DNA of 49,962 nucleotides from Pirellula sp. GTDB taxonomy: Bacteria > Planctomycetota > Planctomycetia > Pirellulales > Pirellulaceae. The position numbers were made by a program, and so were the translations under genes. The number at the start of each line of letters is the position of its first letter. Position 1 is the first letter of the stretch. Below the pieces are notes generated by a model. The model had not been told where the DNA came from and did no database searches. It was given only the letters and a program-made list of their open reading frames with translations. Positions 9,033-18,287 of this stretch are shown piece by piece. The stretch covers positions 1 through 49,962 of the forward strand of contig JAJTID010000062.1 of the NCBI GenBank assembly GCA_021300155.1, read 5' to 3'.

Positions 9033-9109
9033 TCAGGCCGGAACTATTTTCCCGGTCTACAGTAACTCATTGGAGACTCCAGAAGCTCGGGATGACGGTC
9101 CCAAGCTAC
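9033..9109 (+). repeat. REPIN-like inverted repeat, copy 3 (divergent)
   Basis: This is the same 77-bp architecture with a degraded left arm (CCGGAACTATTTTCCCGG) and a better kept right arm (GGGATGACGGTCCCAAGCTAC). It lies between the DUF2752 gene and the esterase gene. Confidence 0.85.
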
Positions 9110-9146
9110 GGTCCATCCTTCCCACCCTCCCATCCCGATCGATATT

Positions 9147-10721
9147 ATGAAACTTCAGACAATTGCGATTGCTTTATTTACTGGCGCCGCGTGTTCCTCA
9201 TCATTGTTCACCATGGTGCGGGCGCAAGAGTCCATCGATGGGATGCCATTGATGTTTTCCGATGATTTTGAAAAGGGGCGAGGCAATTGGGAAACGACCG
9301 ACGATGCATCGTGGGTTCTTGAGGTAAACGACGGTAATGCGTCCTTTGGGCTCAACAAGCGAATCAGCAACTATACGCCGAAAGTCAGAAGCCCGCACAA
9401 TATTGCTTTGCTTCGCAATATTCAAGTTAGCGATTTCGCACTGACGTTTCGAGTCAAGAGCACGAAAGACACCGGCAATCATCGCGATTGCTGTGCATTC
9501 TTCTGTCATCAAGATGCCGAGCATTTCTATTATGTGCACTTGGGAGCGAAACCAGACCCTGCAAGTGGGCAGATCATGATCGTCAACGGCGAACCGCGAC
9601 GCCCCTTAACGGACAACAAGAAGAACGTCGCGTGGGATGATCAATGGCACACGGTCAAGGTCGTTCGCAAGAGCAGCTCAGGCACGATCGATGTCTATTT
9701 TGACGATATGTCTACACCGCATTTGTCCGTGACCGATAAAACGTTTGGCAAAGGACGGATCGGCATCGGATCGTTTGATGACATGAACCGATTCGATGAT
9801 GTTCGTTTGTACTATGGTGATAAGCAAACTGCGAAAGCATCGCCCCCAGCTAGGCAAACACCGACGGTCGCAGATTACGCGTATGGCACGGACTCACCTC
9901 GCCAGCGATTGGATTTTTGGAAGGCCAAATCCGACAAACCAACACCCGTTGTTGTGTTGATCCATGGCGGAGGCTGGGTCAATGGCGACAAAACGGGCTA
10001 CGGTGACAAATCGTTTCAAGCGTATCTCGATGCTGGTATTTCGGTTGCGGCCATCAACTATCGCTTTATTGCGCAAGCGATGGAACAGAAAGTGGAACCA
10101 CCCGTGAAGGCTTGCGTTCACGATGCAGCTCGCGCATTGCAAACGATTCGCTCGAAAGCATCCGAATGGAATATCGATCCCAACCGCATCGGTGCAACCG
10201 GGAGTTCCGCCGGTGCGTGTACTTCTCTGTGGCTGGCATTGCATGATGATTTGGCGGACCCCAAGAGTTCCGATCTTATCGCCCGCCAATCTTCTCGACC
10301 GACGTGTATTGCAGTGACTGGCGCCCAAACTTCATTGGATCCCATTCAGCTTCGAAAATGGATTTCGAATTCGATCTATGGGGGCCATGCATTTGGTTTT
10401 GCCGAGAAAGGGCGAAGCCGTCCGCAGGAGTTTGATCTATTGCTCGCGAACTACGAAAAAGTCTTGCCGTGGATCAAGGAGTATTCGCCGATCGAGCTTG
10501 TATCGAAGGACGATCCTCCCATGTTTTTAGAGTATCCAAACCAGAAGACAAAACCAATCCTCGGTGGTGAAGAAAAAGACCCCACGCATTCGGCGATCTA
10601 CGGCATCCAGTTCCAAGCCAAATGCAAAGAGATCGGAGTACCATGCGAGTTGGTATTTCCCGGCAATCCAGGTGCAATGCACCAGTCGACAAGTGCATTT
10701 CTAATCGACCATTTGAAGTGA
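9147..10721 (+). CDS. Secreted LamG-like domain / alpha-beta hydrolase (BD-FAE-type esterase) fusion
   Basis: A 524-residue exported enzyme. A signal peptide (MKLQTIAIALFTGAACSSS, ending near VRAQ) is followed by a concanavalin/DUF1080-like beta-sandwich (about 35-225; FSDDFEKGRGNWET, WHTVKVVRK, GRIGIGSFDD). A carbohydrate-esterase-like alpha/beta hydrolase domain follows (about 245-524). Hydrolase motifs are the oxyanion HGGGW, the nucleophile elbow GSSAG, and a C-terminal His in the MHQST context. Enzymes of this kind usually deacylate polysaccharides or small esters, and the sandwich domain would bind glycans; both roles are inferred. It is followed after 12 bases by the DUF4159 gene. A single-domain relative lies at 46776-47630. 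Confidence 0.8.
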   Translation: MKLQTIAIALFTGAACSSSLFTMVRAQESIDGMPLMFSDDFEKGRGNWETTDDASWVLEVNDGNASFGLNKRISNYTPKVRSPHNIALLRNIQVSDFALTFRVKSTKDTGNHRDCCAFFCHQDAEHFYYVHLGAKPDPASGQIMIVNGEPRRPLTDNKKNVAWDDQWHTVKVVRKSSSGTIDVYFDDMSTPHLSVTDKTFGKGRIGIGSFDDMNRFDDVRLYYGDKQTAKASPPARQTPTVADYAYGTDSPRQRLDFWKAKSDKPTPVVVLIHGGGWVNGDKTGYGDKSFQAYLDAGISVAAINYRFIAQAMEQKVEPPVKACVHDAARALQTIRSKASEWNIDPNRIGATGSSAGACTSLWLALHDDLADPKSSDLIARQSSRPTCIAVTGAQTSLDPIQLRKWISNSIYGGHAFGFAEKGRSRPQEFDLLLANYEKVLPWIKEYSPIELVSKDDPPMFLEYPNQKTKPILGGEEKDPTHSAIYGIQFQAKCKEIGVPCELVFPGNPGAMHQSTSAFLIDHLK

Positions 10722-10733
10722 AAGAATTAGTCC

Positions 10734-13073
10734 ATGTACGCCTCAACCATCGCTAGAGTATTTGGAGTCGCGCTGCTTTGCGTGGCTTTCGTGATGCAAG
10801 ATCGCATTGCTGTCGCTCAACAAAGAGCAGTGACGGCAACTCAAGTGGACGATTCCATCAAGCGTTGCGTGGCGTATTTGTATTCTGAACAAGCAGAAAA
10901 CGGGCCAGTCAAAGGTGGTTGGAACGGACACAATGGATATGGTTGTGGAAACACCGCCTTGGTGACGTTGGCGTTGTTGAGTGCAGGTGAGAAGCCGTCG
11001 GACGTTCGCATCAAAAAGGCTCTCGACTTGATACGAAGAACGGTACCTACGCAAACGTATGACATTTCTTTGCATTGCATGGTATTGTGCATGGCCGAGC
11101 CAAACCGAGATTTGGCCTCGATTCGAAAAGATGTCGATATGCTTGTCCAATCCCAGTCGGAGTCTGGTGGGTGGGGGTACTCTAAAGACGACAGAACACC
11201 AGACGAGTCCAATGCGCAGTTCGCCGTGCTGGCTTTATGGGAGGCTGGCAAGCTCGGAATTCCAGTGCCGGAAGAGTGCTTGAAGAAAGCCTATCGATAC
11301 TGGGTAGGAACGCATAACGGAGCGGGCTGGGGTTATCGCGAGATGAATCGAAACTCGACCGGAAGTATGACATGTGCAGGAATCGCATCGATGCTCATCC
11401 TCATGGACTCGTTTGACAATTTGGATGCTCAGATCAAGAACGGCCAGTTGCAATGCTGCGGTTCGATCGACTCGAACCGTGAGGACCGAGTGTCTCGAGG
11501 TTTGAACTGGCTCGCGGCCAATTTTTCGGTGCAGGGAAATCCTGGTTCGGCTAGTTGGGGATTCTATTATCTGTATGCACTAGAGCGTGTCGGTCGACTG
11601 ACCGGCCAGCGATACATCGGAGCGCACGATTGGTACCGCGAAGGTGCCACCCACATTGTTGCATCCCAGACGTTGGATGCGATTCGCGGTGGAACTCAGG
11701 AAGATCCTATTTTGGCAACTGCGATGAGTCTTTTGTTCTTGAGTAAAGGAAAACGGCAGGTAGTGATCGGGCACTTGCAACATGGGAGTGGAGAGGATTG
11801 GCAAATCCATCGCCGGGCAGTTCAAAATTTGACAGGACAAATCGAGAAAGTATGGAAACGAGAATTGTCGTGGCAGTCGGTTCGCCTCAAGGATGCAACA
11901 TTGGAAGCGTTGCTGGAAACTCCCATACTGTTCATTAGCGGTTCTCAAGAGTTTCGATTGACACCCGAGCAACGCAAGATGCTCAAGGAATATGTAGAGA
12001 ATGGAAACCTTATTTTTGCGGAAGCTTGCAACGGAGACGGTTGCAACGGGGATACGTTTGATAAGTCGTTTCGGGCCGAGATGGAGCAGATCTTCGAGAA
12101 ACCATTCAGCAAACTCTCACCCGCGCACGTGGTTTGGGCAGCGGAGGCCAAGATTGATCCGAATGCGATGCCAGAAGGCTTTTGGCTGTATGGCATCGAC
12201 GCATGTTGCAAAACAAGCGTGATTTACTCGCCGATCAGTTTGTCATGCCGTTGGGAACTGGCTCGCCCCTGGGGCAATCCTTTCAAGAGCAACGAAGCGC
12301 TCAAGGCGGACATCGATAATGCGGTGAAGATTGGCGTAAACGTCGCGGCCTATGCGACAGGTCGCGAACTCAAGAACAAACTAGATGCGGTTGAGATATT
12401 GCAAGCTCCGAAGAATTATCAATCGCTAGAACGAGGGGCACTGAAGCTGCCAAAGATTCAGCATGCCGGCGGCGCCGATGAAGCGTCGAGGGCTGTCGTG
12501 AATTTGCTCGATTTCTATAGCCAGAAAACCAGGGCCTTGATCGATCGAGATGTGCCGTTGCTGTCGATGAACAGCGAAGAGATCGAAAAGTTTCCACTGC
12601 TGTACATTCATGGTCGGACCAAATTTGTATTTAGCGAATCCGAACGAGCAGGGCTAAGGAAGCACTTTGAGAACGGGGGGTTTGTCATCGGGGATTCCAT
12701 CTGCGCTTCGAAAGATTTCTCAAATTCACTGCGCGACGAGTTTCTCAAAGCGATTCCAGATGCGAAGTGGCGGACACTGGACGCGAATCACTCGTTCATG
12801 ACCCCTGACGGGAATGGTTTCGACAAATTCGATGTTCGAAATGTCGTGCTGGTGGACCCGAATTTGGCTTCGGGCGATCTGGTCCGCTCCAAGCGTCCAG
12901 GTCCCCCTGAAATCGAAGCATTAGAGTGGAACGGCCGGATCGTCATGCTCTTCTCCCCAAACGACCTTAGCTGTGCCATGGAATCTAAACACTCGCTTCA
13001 ATGCCGAGGCTATGTTCGTAAGGACGCTTTTGCGGTCGCAGTCAACATGATCCTCTTTAGTCTTTCGCAGTGA
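10734..13073 (+). CDS. Secreted DUF4159 protein with prenyltransferase-like repeats
   Basis: A 779-residue exported protein. A signal peptide (about residues 1-28) precedes an alpha-toroid region resembling prenyltransferase/squalene-cyclase repeats (about 35-350; GCGNTALVTLALLSAG, SGGWGYSKDDRTPDESNAQF). Two DUF4159-like modules follow: the first near 388-560 (LLETPILFISGSQEF, ENGNLIFAEACNGD) and the second near 595-779 (FPLLYIHGRTKFVFSE, ENGGFVIGDSIC). The first DUF4159 module is Cys-rich. The family is widespread in planctomycetes and often encoded near MoxR/vWA genes, but none are here. Function is unknown. It is likely co-transcribed with the esterase upstream (12-bp gap). Confidence 0.8.
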   Translation: MYASTIARVFGVALLCVAFVMQDRIAVAQQRAVTATQVDDSIKRCVAYLYSEQAENGPVKGGWNGHNGYGCGNTALVTLALLSAGEKPSDVRIKKALDLIRRTVPTQTYDISLHCMVLCMAEPNRDLASIRKDVDMLVQSQSESGGWGYSKDDRTPDESNAQFAVLALWEAGKLGIPVPEECLKKAYRYWVGTHNGAGWGYREMNRNSTGSMTCAGIASMLILMDSFDNLDAQIKNGQLQCCGSIDSNREDRVSRGLNWLAANFSVQGNPGSASWGFYYLYALERVGRLTGQRYIGAHDWYREGATHIVASQTLDAIRGGTQEDPILATAMSLLFLSKGKRQVVIGHLQHGSGEDWQIHRRAVQNLTGQIEKVWKRELSWQSVRLKDATLEALLETPILFISGSQEFRLTPEQRKMLKEYVENGNLIFAEACNGDGCNGDTFDKSFRAEMEQIFEKPFSKLSPAHVVWAAEAKIDPNAMPEGFWLYGIDACCKTSVIYSPISLSCRWELARPWGNPFKSNEALKADIDNAVKIGVNVAAYATGRELKNKLDAVEILQAPKNYQSLERGALKLPKIQHAGGADEASRAVVNLLDFYSQKTRALIDRDVPLLSMNSEEIEKFPLLYIHGRTKFVFSESERAGLRKHFENGGFVIGDSICASKDFSNSLRDEFLKAIPDAKWRTLDANHSFMTPDGNGFDKFDVRNVVLVDPNLASGDLVRSKRPGPPEIEALEWNGRIVMLFSPNDLSCAMESKHSLQCRGYVRKDAFAVAVNMILFSLSQ

Positions 13074-13094
13074 TTTGACGCAGCTGGAAAACAC

Positions 13095-13171
13095 GTAGGC
13101 TGGGACCATTGTCCCGGCCGTCAATAACTTCATTGAAAATCCATCCGCTCGGGACAATGGTCCCAAGCTAC
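13095..13171 (+). repeat. REPIN-like inverted repeat, copy 4 (near consensus)
   Basis: Left arm GTAGGCTGGGACCATTGTCC, core with TTGAAAATCC, right arm GGGACAATGGTCCCAAGCTA(C). This is the cleanest forward copy and lies 22 bases after the stop of the DUF4159 gene. Confidence 0.93.
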
Positions 13172-13253
13172 GGTCAAGACATCGTTTTTGTCGGCAGTGT
13201 CCGATTTCTGTGAAGAAACACCGTAAGTTCCGCGAAGGTTCACTTGAAGGGGA

Positions 13254-13341
13254 ATTGATACACCATTGCGCGATTTCGACCAGCAATTTAGACAACGCAG
13301 CTTGTCAAAAATAGGCTGATTGATACACTACTTGCGACATT
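13254..13341 (+). promoter_or_regulatory. Paired direct repeat upstream of sufR, candidate operator
   Basis: ATTGATACAC is followed by a short spacer and TTGCG at 13254-13270, and the same occurs at 13319-13336. The copies start 65 bases apart, about six helical turns. The second copy overlaps the predicted -10 box. Placement fits autoregulation by the SufR repressor, but the sites are direct repeats and do not match a SufR operator that I can recall with certainty. Confidence 0.45.
13302..13329 (+). promoter_or_regulatory. Sigma70-type promoter of the suf operon
   Basis: A -35 box TTGTCA (13302-13307) is separated by 16 bases from a -10 box TACACT (13324-13329). It lies 40-80 bases ahead of the possible sufR starts at 13371 and 13410. 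Confidence 0.45.
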
Positions 13342-13370
13342 GGGAGGGGAGAACCCTTCTGGAACCTGAA

Positions 13371-14108
13371 ATGATAGCTAAGCAAATAAGCTTGCAGAAC
13401 AGTGTAGTGATGGAACAAGCGGCGCACAGAGAAGAAATACCGATCCGGCCAGTCGATCAACTGGTTTTGGACCTGTTGCGCCGCGAGGAAGGCCTTTCTA
13501 TTCAGGATTTGATGGATAGGCTGGAAGTCACTGCGACTGCCATTCGGCAAAGGATCGATCGGTTGGTGGATTCGGGTTACATCGAGCGTCGCAAGCAAGG
13601 CGCTGGCCGTGGCCGTCCATCGTTTACGTATTTCCTAACAGACAAGGGCTGGAGGCAAGCGGGGGTTACCTATAGCGAGCTTGCCATTTCCTTGTGGGGT
13701 GTCATTCAATCCATCGAGTCGACCGAGGTGAAATCACAATTGATTAACCGAGTTGCGGACCGGATGGGTGTAATGTTTCGCACCATGTTGCCCGATGCCC
13801 CGCTCGAAGAACGGATGCGAATTCTGGCTGGGCTGCTCAATAATCGTAAAGTCCCTTCTCGTGTTTGTGGCAGTGAATTGTTGCCAATTTTGGAAGTTCA
13901 AGCTTGCCCGTATCCTGACTTGGTGAACGATCGCTCGGATCGCTCGGTCTGTGAACTGGAGCAAAAGGCATTGAGCGCCGCACTCGGGCATCCCGTCGAA
14001 CTGTCACAATGCCGCTTGGATGGACATGCATGTTGTCAGTTTACTGCGACTCGGCAACCAGTCGTTCAAACACAACCGAACCCTATATCACTTCCTTCAA
14101 CCGTATAA
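13371..14108 (+). CDS. sufR: SufR-like iron-sulfur-responsive repressor of the suf operon
   Basis: A transcription factor of about 245 residues. It has a winged helix-turn-helix near the N-terminus (LSIQDLMDRLEVTATAIRQ, then GAGRGRPSFTYFLTDKG) and a C-terminal cluster of cysteines. These include ACPYPDL, VCELE, QCRLDGHACCQF, spaced like the [4Fe-4S] ligands of SufR. In cyanobacteria and actinobacteria SufR represses suf genes when its cluster is loaded. The position immediately upstream of sufCBD supports the same role. The frame is open from TTG 13320, which sits within the predicted promoter; ATG 13371 (GGA eight to ten bases upstream) is preferred, with ATG 13410 as an alternative. Confidence 0.85.
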   Translation: MIAKQISLQNSVVMEQAAHREEIPIRPVDQLVLDLLRREEGLSIQDLMDRLEVTATAIRQRIDRLVDSGYIERRKQGAGRGRPSFTYFLTDKGWRQAGVTYSELAISLWGVIQSIESTEVKSQLINRVADRMGVMFRTMLPDAPLEERMRILAGLLNNRKVPSRVCGSELLPILEVQACPYPDLVNDRSDRSVCELEQKALSAALGHPVELSQCRLDGHACCQFTATRQPVVQTQPNPISLPSTV

Positions 14109-14148
14109 CTCGTTTTCATCGCTTCCATAGCAAATAGAACTAAAGAGA

Positions 14149-14970
14149 ATGTCTCATACACTTAAGATTGAAAATCTCCATGTCTCTGTCGAAGGAAAGG
14201 CAATTCTTCGCGGAGTGAATCTCACACTAAACTACGGCGAAACGCACGCGTTGATGGGCCCGAACGGTTCAGGAAAGAGCACTCTAGGATTGGCGATCGC
14301 TGGCCATCCGAACTATGAGATTACCGAGGGTTCGATCACACTCGATGGTGTTGATATCACCGAATGGGAAGCGGATCAACGTGCTCGCGCTGGTATTTTC
14401 ATGGCATTCCAGCGTCCTGTCGCTATCCCTGGTGTAAAGACAGCCGATTTTTTGCGACACGCAGCGACAAACGTTCGACGTCCTGATCGTAAAGAAGGGG
14501 AAGATCTGATTCCGATGCGCGAGTTTCGCAAGGAACTCAAATCCAAAATGGAACAACTCAAGATCGATCCCGAGTTCGCTCGCCGTTACGTGAACGATGG
14601 ATTCTCGGGTGGTGAAATGAAGCGGTCCGAAATTTTGACGATGGCTATGCTCTCGCCCAAGTTTTCGATTTTGGATGAGACCGACAGTGGTCTAGACGCG
14701 GATGCTGTGCGGTTGGCGAGTGCTTCGATTGCGGAAATCGGCAAAGACAAAATGGGCCTTTTGATCATTACGCACCACGACAAATTGCTGGAACACAACC
14801 CACCACAGTACACGCACGTGATGCTGGGAGGCAGAATCGTGGAAACAGGTGGAGCAGAGTTGGCACGTGAGCTTCACGATCACGGCTACGAGCGCATCCG
14901 AGCGACCTACCCAGATGCAGACGCAGCCAACCAACAGATGATTGCTAAAGAAGAAACCATTGCTGTTTAA
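14149..14970 (+). CDS. sufC: Fe-S cluster assembly ATPase SufC
   Basis: A 273-residue cytosolic ABC-type ATPase that powers the SufBCD scaffold during iron-sulfur cluster assembly. Walker A is GPNGSGKST (37-45), the signature is FSGGEMKR (152-159), and Walker B follows as FSILDETDSGLDADA, with Glu-Thr-Asp-Ser-Gly-Leu-Asp typical of SufC. The H-loop histidine is in IITHHDKLL. Length is close to the usual 250-265. AAGAGA precedes the ATG. It is followed by sufB after 52 bases and is part of the operon starting at sufR. Confidence 0.97.
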   Translation: MSHTLKIENLHVSVEGKAILRGVNLTLNYGETHALMGPNGSGKSTLGLAIAGHPNYEITEGSITLDGVDITEWEADQRARAGIFMAFQRPVAIPGVKTADFLRHAATNVRRPDRKEGEDLIPMREFRKELKSKMEQLKIDPEFARRYVNDGFSGGEMKRSEILTMAMLSPKFSILDETDSGLDADAVRLASASIAEIGKDKMGLLIITHHDKLLEHNPPQYTHVMLGGRIVETGGAELARELHDHGYERIRATYPDADAANQQMIAKEETIAV

Positions 14971-15022
14971 AACGCAGACACATTCAATCAACGATCTAAA
15001 TTAATTTACCAAGAAGATAATC

Positions 15023-16432
15023 ATGTCAACAGACTTAGCTGCTTCCACGGACGAGTTCGGCGAAATCAACAAGTACGATTTTCGCACGGAAAGCAAAGCC
15101 GTATTCAAGGCCCGCAAAGGAATCGACGCGGAAATCGTTAACCAAATCTCCGAGATGAAGGGCGAGCCCGAGTGGATGCGTCAGTACCGTCTCAAGGCAT
15201 TGGATATATTCCATGCCAAGCCGATGCCGACATGGGGTGGCGATATTGATATCGATTTTCAGGACATCTTCTACTACCTCAAGCCGACCGATAAACAAGG
15301 CCGCACTTGGGACGAAGTGCCTCAAGAAATCAAAGACACTTTCGAGAAGCTTGGTATTCCAGAAGCAGAACGCAAGTTTCTTTCGGGCGTGAAGGCTCAA
15401 TTCGAAAGCGAAGTGGTCTATGGTTCCTTGAAAGATGACCTTGCAAACCAAGGTGTGATCTTCACAGACACCGACACTGCGATCAAAGAACATCCTGATT
15501 TGGTCCGCGAGTATTTCGGAACGATCATCCCATCGACGGACAATAAATTTGCAGCACTTAACTCGGCCGTATGGTCGGGCGGTTCCTTCATCTACGTTCC
15601 GAAAGGAGTGAAGATTGAGTTCCCGCTGCAAGCGTATTTTCGCATCAACGCGGAGAACATGGGACAATTCGAACGCACGTTGATCATCGTTGACGAAGGT
15701 GCGAGCATTCACTACGTGGAAGGTTGCACGGCTCCGATGTATTCCTCGGAATCATTGCACTCAGCAGTGGTTGAGATCATTTGCAAACGCGGAAGCCGAT
15801 GCCGCTATACCACGATTCAAAATTGGGCGAACAACATCTACAACTTGGTTACCAAGCGAGCTGTGGCCTACGCAGATGCGACCATGGAGTGGGTGGATGG
15901 CAATTTGGGCAGCAAACTGACGATGAAGTACCCAGCCGTCTACATGATGGAACCAGGTGCACGCGGTGAGATTCTTTCGATCGCTTTCGCATCCAAAGGT
16001 CAACACCAAGACGCAGGCGCAAAGTTGGTTCACTGTGCTCCGAATACCACCGGCCAAATCATAAGCAAATCGATTTCCAAGAATGGTGGTCGAAGCAGTT
16101 ATCGCGGGTTGGTCAAAGTCGAGAAGGATGCCAAGAAGTCGAAGTGCAACGTGGTTTGCGACGCATTGATCTTGGACCCCAAGAGCCGCAGCGATACCTA
16201 TCCTTACATCGAGATCCTAGAGCAAGATGTCAGCGTAGGCCACGAAGCAAGCGTCTCGCGAATTGGCGAAGAGCAAATGTTTTACTTGATGAGCCGAGGC
16301 CTGTCGGAAGCCGAAGCGAGCACGATGATCGTTAACGGATTCATCGAGCCATTGGTCAAGGAACTCCCAATGGAATATGCCGTCGAAATGAACCGGCTGA
16401 TCCAGTTGCAGATGGAAGGATCGGTGGGTTAA
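15023..16432 (+). CDS. sufB: Fe-S cluster scaffold protein SufB
   Basis: A 469-residue protein; the usual length is 465-495. It forms the SufBC2D scaffold on which clusters are built from persulfide sulfur. Family hallmarks are [10 protein letters not shown] near the N-terminus, [12 protein letters not shown], the beta-helix region with EGCTAPMYS, and the C-terminal block [19 protein letters not shown] followed by CDALILDP and [15 protein letters not shown]. The Cys in the CDALIL context corresponds to the region needed for cluster assembly in E. coli SufB. AGAAGAT lies upstream of the ATG. It is one base from sufD. Confidence 0.97.
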   Translation: MSTDLAASTDEFGEINKYDFRTESKAVFKARKGIDAEIVNQISEMKGEPEWMRQYRLKALDIFHAKPMPTWGGDIDIDFQDIFYYLKPTDKQGRTWDEVPQEIKDTFEKLGIPEAERKFLSGVKAQFESEVVYGSLKDDLANQGVIFTDTDTAIKEHPDLVREYFGTIIPSTDNKFAALNSAVWSGGSFIYVPKGVKIEFPLQAYFRINAENMGQFERTLIIVDEGASIHYVEGCTAPMYSSESLHSAVVEIICKRGSRCRYTTIQNWANNIYNLVTKRAVAYADATMEWVDGNLGSKLTMKYPAVYMMEPGARGEILSIAFASKGQHQDAGAKLVHCAPNTTGQIISKSISKNGGRSSYRGLVKVEKDAKKSKCNVVCDALILDPKSRSDTYPYIEILEQDVSVGHEASVSRIGEEQMFYLMSRGLSEAEASTMIVNGFIEPLVKELPMEYAVEMNRLIQLQMEGSVG

Positions 16433-16433
16433 C

Positions 16434-17759
16434 ATGAGTGCGGTTGCTGACCAAAATGTAGGTCTAGGCAAATTCGATCGACATGGCTTCGATGATTTCC
16501 TAGCAAAGCGCATCGATCCAACTTGGTTGTCCGATGCACGCAAAGCGGCTTATGCCGAGTTTGAAACGATGGGTTGGCCCAACCCACGAAGCGAAAATTG
16601 GATGCGTTCCGATTTGCGTGGCTTCCGAATCGAAAAATACTCGATTGCACATGAGACTGAAACGCAAACGAAACTCGACGCACCAGTTCATTTGCTGGAA
16701 GGTGTCGAGATCGCAGGTTCCGTTCGCTCCGCAAATGGGATCGTTATCTCGGAAGAACTAGACGAATCGCTCAAGGCCAAAGGGGTTCTGTTTGGCTCGC
16801 TATCTCGATTGAGTCGTGAGAAACCAGAACTCGTGAAGAAGTATCTTCACACGCTGATCGATTCATCGGCAGATCGATTCGCTGCATTGCAGGTGGCGAT
16901 GTGGTCCGACGGATATTTGCTATATGTTCCGCGCAATGTCATCATCGAAAAGCCATTGCACATTCATGCATCCATGACGGAGGGCGGTTCCGATTTGTCG
17001 CATACGCTCGTCATCTTGGAAGAAGGTGCCGAAGCTACAGTCCTAACCGAATGCAGCAGCGTCACAGAGCAAGGAAGTGGAATGTTTTGCGGCGGTGTGG
17101 AATTGATCTTGGGAGCCCGCTCGAACTTGCGTGACGTGAGTTTGCAAGACTGGGGGCAGAAGGTATGGCACTTCGCTCACAAACGAGCCAGTGTTGGACA
17201 AGATGCAACCCTGCAATGGACACTTGCTGCGATGGGCTCTCGCTTTGCTCAAGTAGATCAACAAGTAGAGATGGTCGCTCCAGGGGCGAGAAGCTTTGTG
17301 AACGGAGTGATGTTCACTCGAGATCGTCAGCATTTGACTTACAATACGATTCAGCGTCACTGTGCACCGCATTGCACCAGCGACTTTTTGTACAAGTCGG
17401 TGCTTCAAGACCGTTCGCGAACGGTTTGGAGAGGGATGATCAAAGTCGATGAAGGAGCGGACAAAACAGATGGTTATCAACGAAATGATAATCTGATGCT
17501 CAGCGATGCAGCTCGAGCCGACTCCATTCCAGGTTTGGAGATCAAAGCAGACGATGTGCGATGCACTCACGGCAGTACGAGTGGACGTGTCGACGAAGAG
17601 TTGATCTTCTACGCTCGATCGAGAGGATTCACTCGCCAAGAAGCGATCTTGATGATCGTCACCGGGTTCTTCCAGCAGATCTTCGATCGGATCACGATCG
17701 AGTCCGTACGAGAAGCCCTCGGAAAAGCGATCGCGCGACAAGTTCGACAGTACGAGTAG
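16434..17759 (+). CDS. sufD: Fe-S cluster assembly protein SufD
   Basis: A 441-residue paralogue and partner of SufB in the SufBC2D complex. The SufB/SufD beta-helix core is recognisable (GYLLYVPRNVIIEKPLHI, then VLTECSSV, LRDVSLQDWG). The C-terminal block has SVLQDRSRTVWRGMIKV, NDNLMLSDAARADSIPGLEIKADDV and CTHGSTSGRVDEELIFY; the His in CTHGS matches the conserved SufD histidine at the SufB-SufD interface. The ATG lies one base after the sufB stop, so translation is tightly coupled. An inverted repeat follows the gene and may end or attenuate transcription. Confidence 0.96.
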   Translation: MSAVADQNVGLGKFDRHGFDDFLAKRIDPTWLSDARKAAYAEFETMGWPNPRSENWMRSDLRGFRIEKYSIAHETETQTKLDAPVHLLEGVEIAGSVRSANGIVISEELDESLKAKGVLFGSLSRLSREKPELVKKYLHTLIDSSADRFAALQVAMWSDGYLLYVPRNVIIEKPLHIHASMTEGGSDLSHTLVILEEGAEATVLTECSSVTEQGSGMFCGGVELILGARSNLRDVSLQDWGQKVWHFAHKRASVGQDATLQWTLAAMGSRFAQVDQQVEMVAPGARSFVNGVMFTRDRQHLTYNTIQRHCAPHCTSDFLYKSVLQDRSRTVWRGMIKVDEGADKTDGYQRNDNLMLSDAARADSIPGLEIKADDVRCTHGSTSGRVDEELIFYARSRGFTRQEAILMIVTGFFQQIFDRITIESVREALGKAIARQVRQYE

Positions 17760-17795
17760 TCCGCACGATTTGTCGTTCGATCTTGCCCAGACGGT

Positions 17796-17866
17796 ATCAC
17801 AACCCGAAGCGTGAGCGAGGGACGGAGAATCCCACAGAGAGCCTCGCTCACGCCTCGGGTTGTGAT
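17796..17866. repeat. Second inverted-repeat family, copy B
   Basis: Arms of about 25 bp, beginning ATCACAACCCGAAGCGTGAG and ending CGCCTCGGGTTGTGAT, are nearly perfectly complementary around a 21-base core. It lies within the suf operon between sufD and the Rieske gene, where its RNA hairpin could act as a terminator, attenuator or mRNA-stabilising element. Confidence 0.9.
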
Positions 17867-17943
17867 CAAAAAACCTGGCTCGTGATCAAGAGATTGCAGC
17901 CGTTCATTTACTTGAGAATCCCAAACCCTAGAATTTCCTTATT

Positions 17944-18252
17944 GTGTTTCATTTTGTTTGCGACATAGCTAGCCTCACACCCAACCTCCCCAAGACGATG
18001 GAAGTCGATGACCGATTTGTGGTCGTCACACTCATCGAAGGCGAAGTTTACTGCATCGAAGATTTGTGTACGCATGATGGTGGCACACTTGGCGATGGCG
18101 AAGTGGAAGGTAACTGTATCGCTTGCCCGCGTCACGGTGCAAAATTTGATTTGCGTACGGGAAATGCATTAACCATGCCTGCCACCGAAGCCACCTTGTC
18201 GCATGAGGTAAAGGTAGAAGATGGCAAGGTTTTCGTACAATTGGCAAACTAG
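17944..18252 (+). CDS. Rieske-type [2Fe-2S] ferredoxin in the suf operon
   Basis: A 102-residue soluble electron carrier. Cluster ligands are C42 and H44 in CTHDGG and C61 and H64 in CPRHGAKF, with the standard 16-residue gap. The fold matches biphenyl-dioxygenase-type Rieske ferredoxins. The start is GTG 17944, because the sequence right after it (FVCDIASL) is the conserved first strand. Rieske ferredoxins are often found in suf operons and may supply electrons for cluster assembly or simply be a client; this is inferred. sufT follows after 35 bases. Confidence 0.9.
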   Translation: MFHFVCDIASLTPNLPKTMEVDDRFVVVTLIEGEVYCIEDLCTHDGGTLGDGEVEGNCIACPRHGAKFDLRTGNALTMPATEATLSHEVKVEDGKVFVQLAN

Positions 18253-18287
18253 ATTTATTCCATCAATATCTGATCGATCCCAAAATT

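Noticed and set aside
15035-15712. A 225-residue minus-strand frame inside sufB
   Set aside because: Antisense shadow of a well-conserved gene; no independent motif.
17043-17741. A 232-residue minus-strand frame inside sufD
   Set aside because: Antisense shadow; the plus-strand gene is certain.
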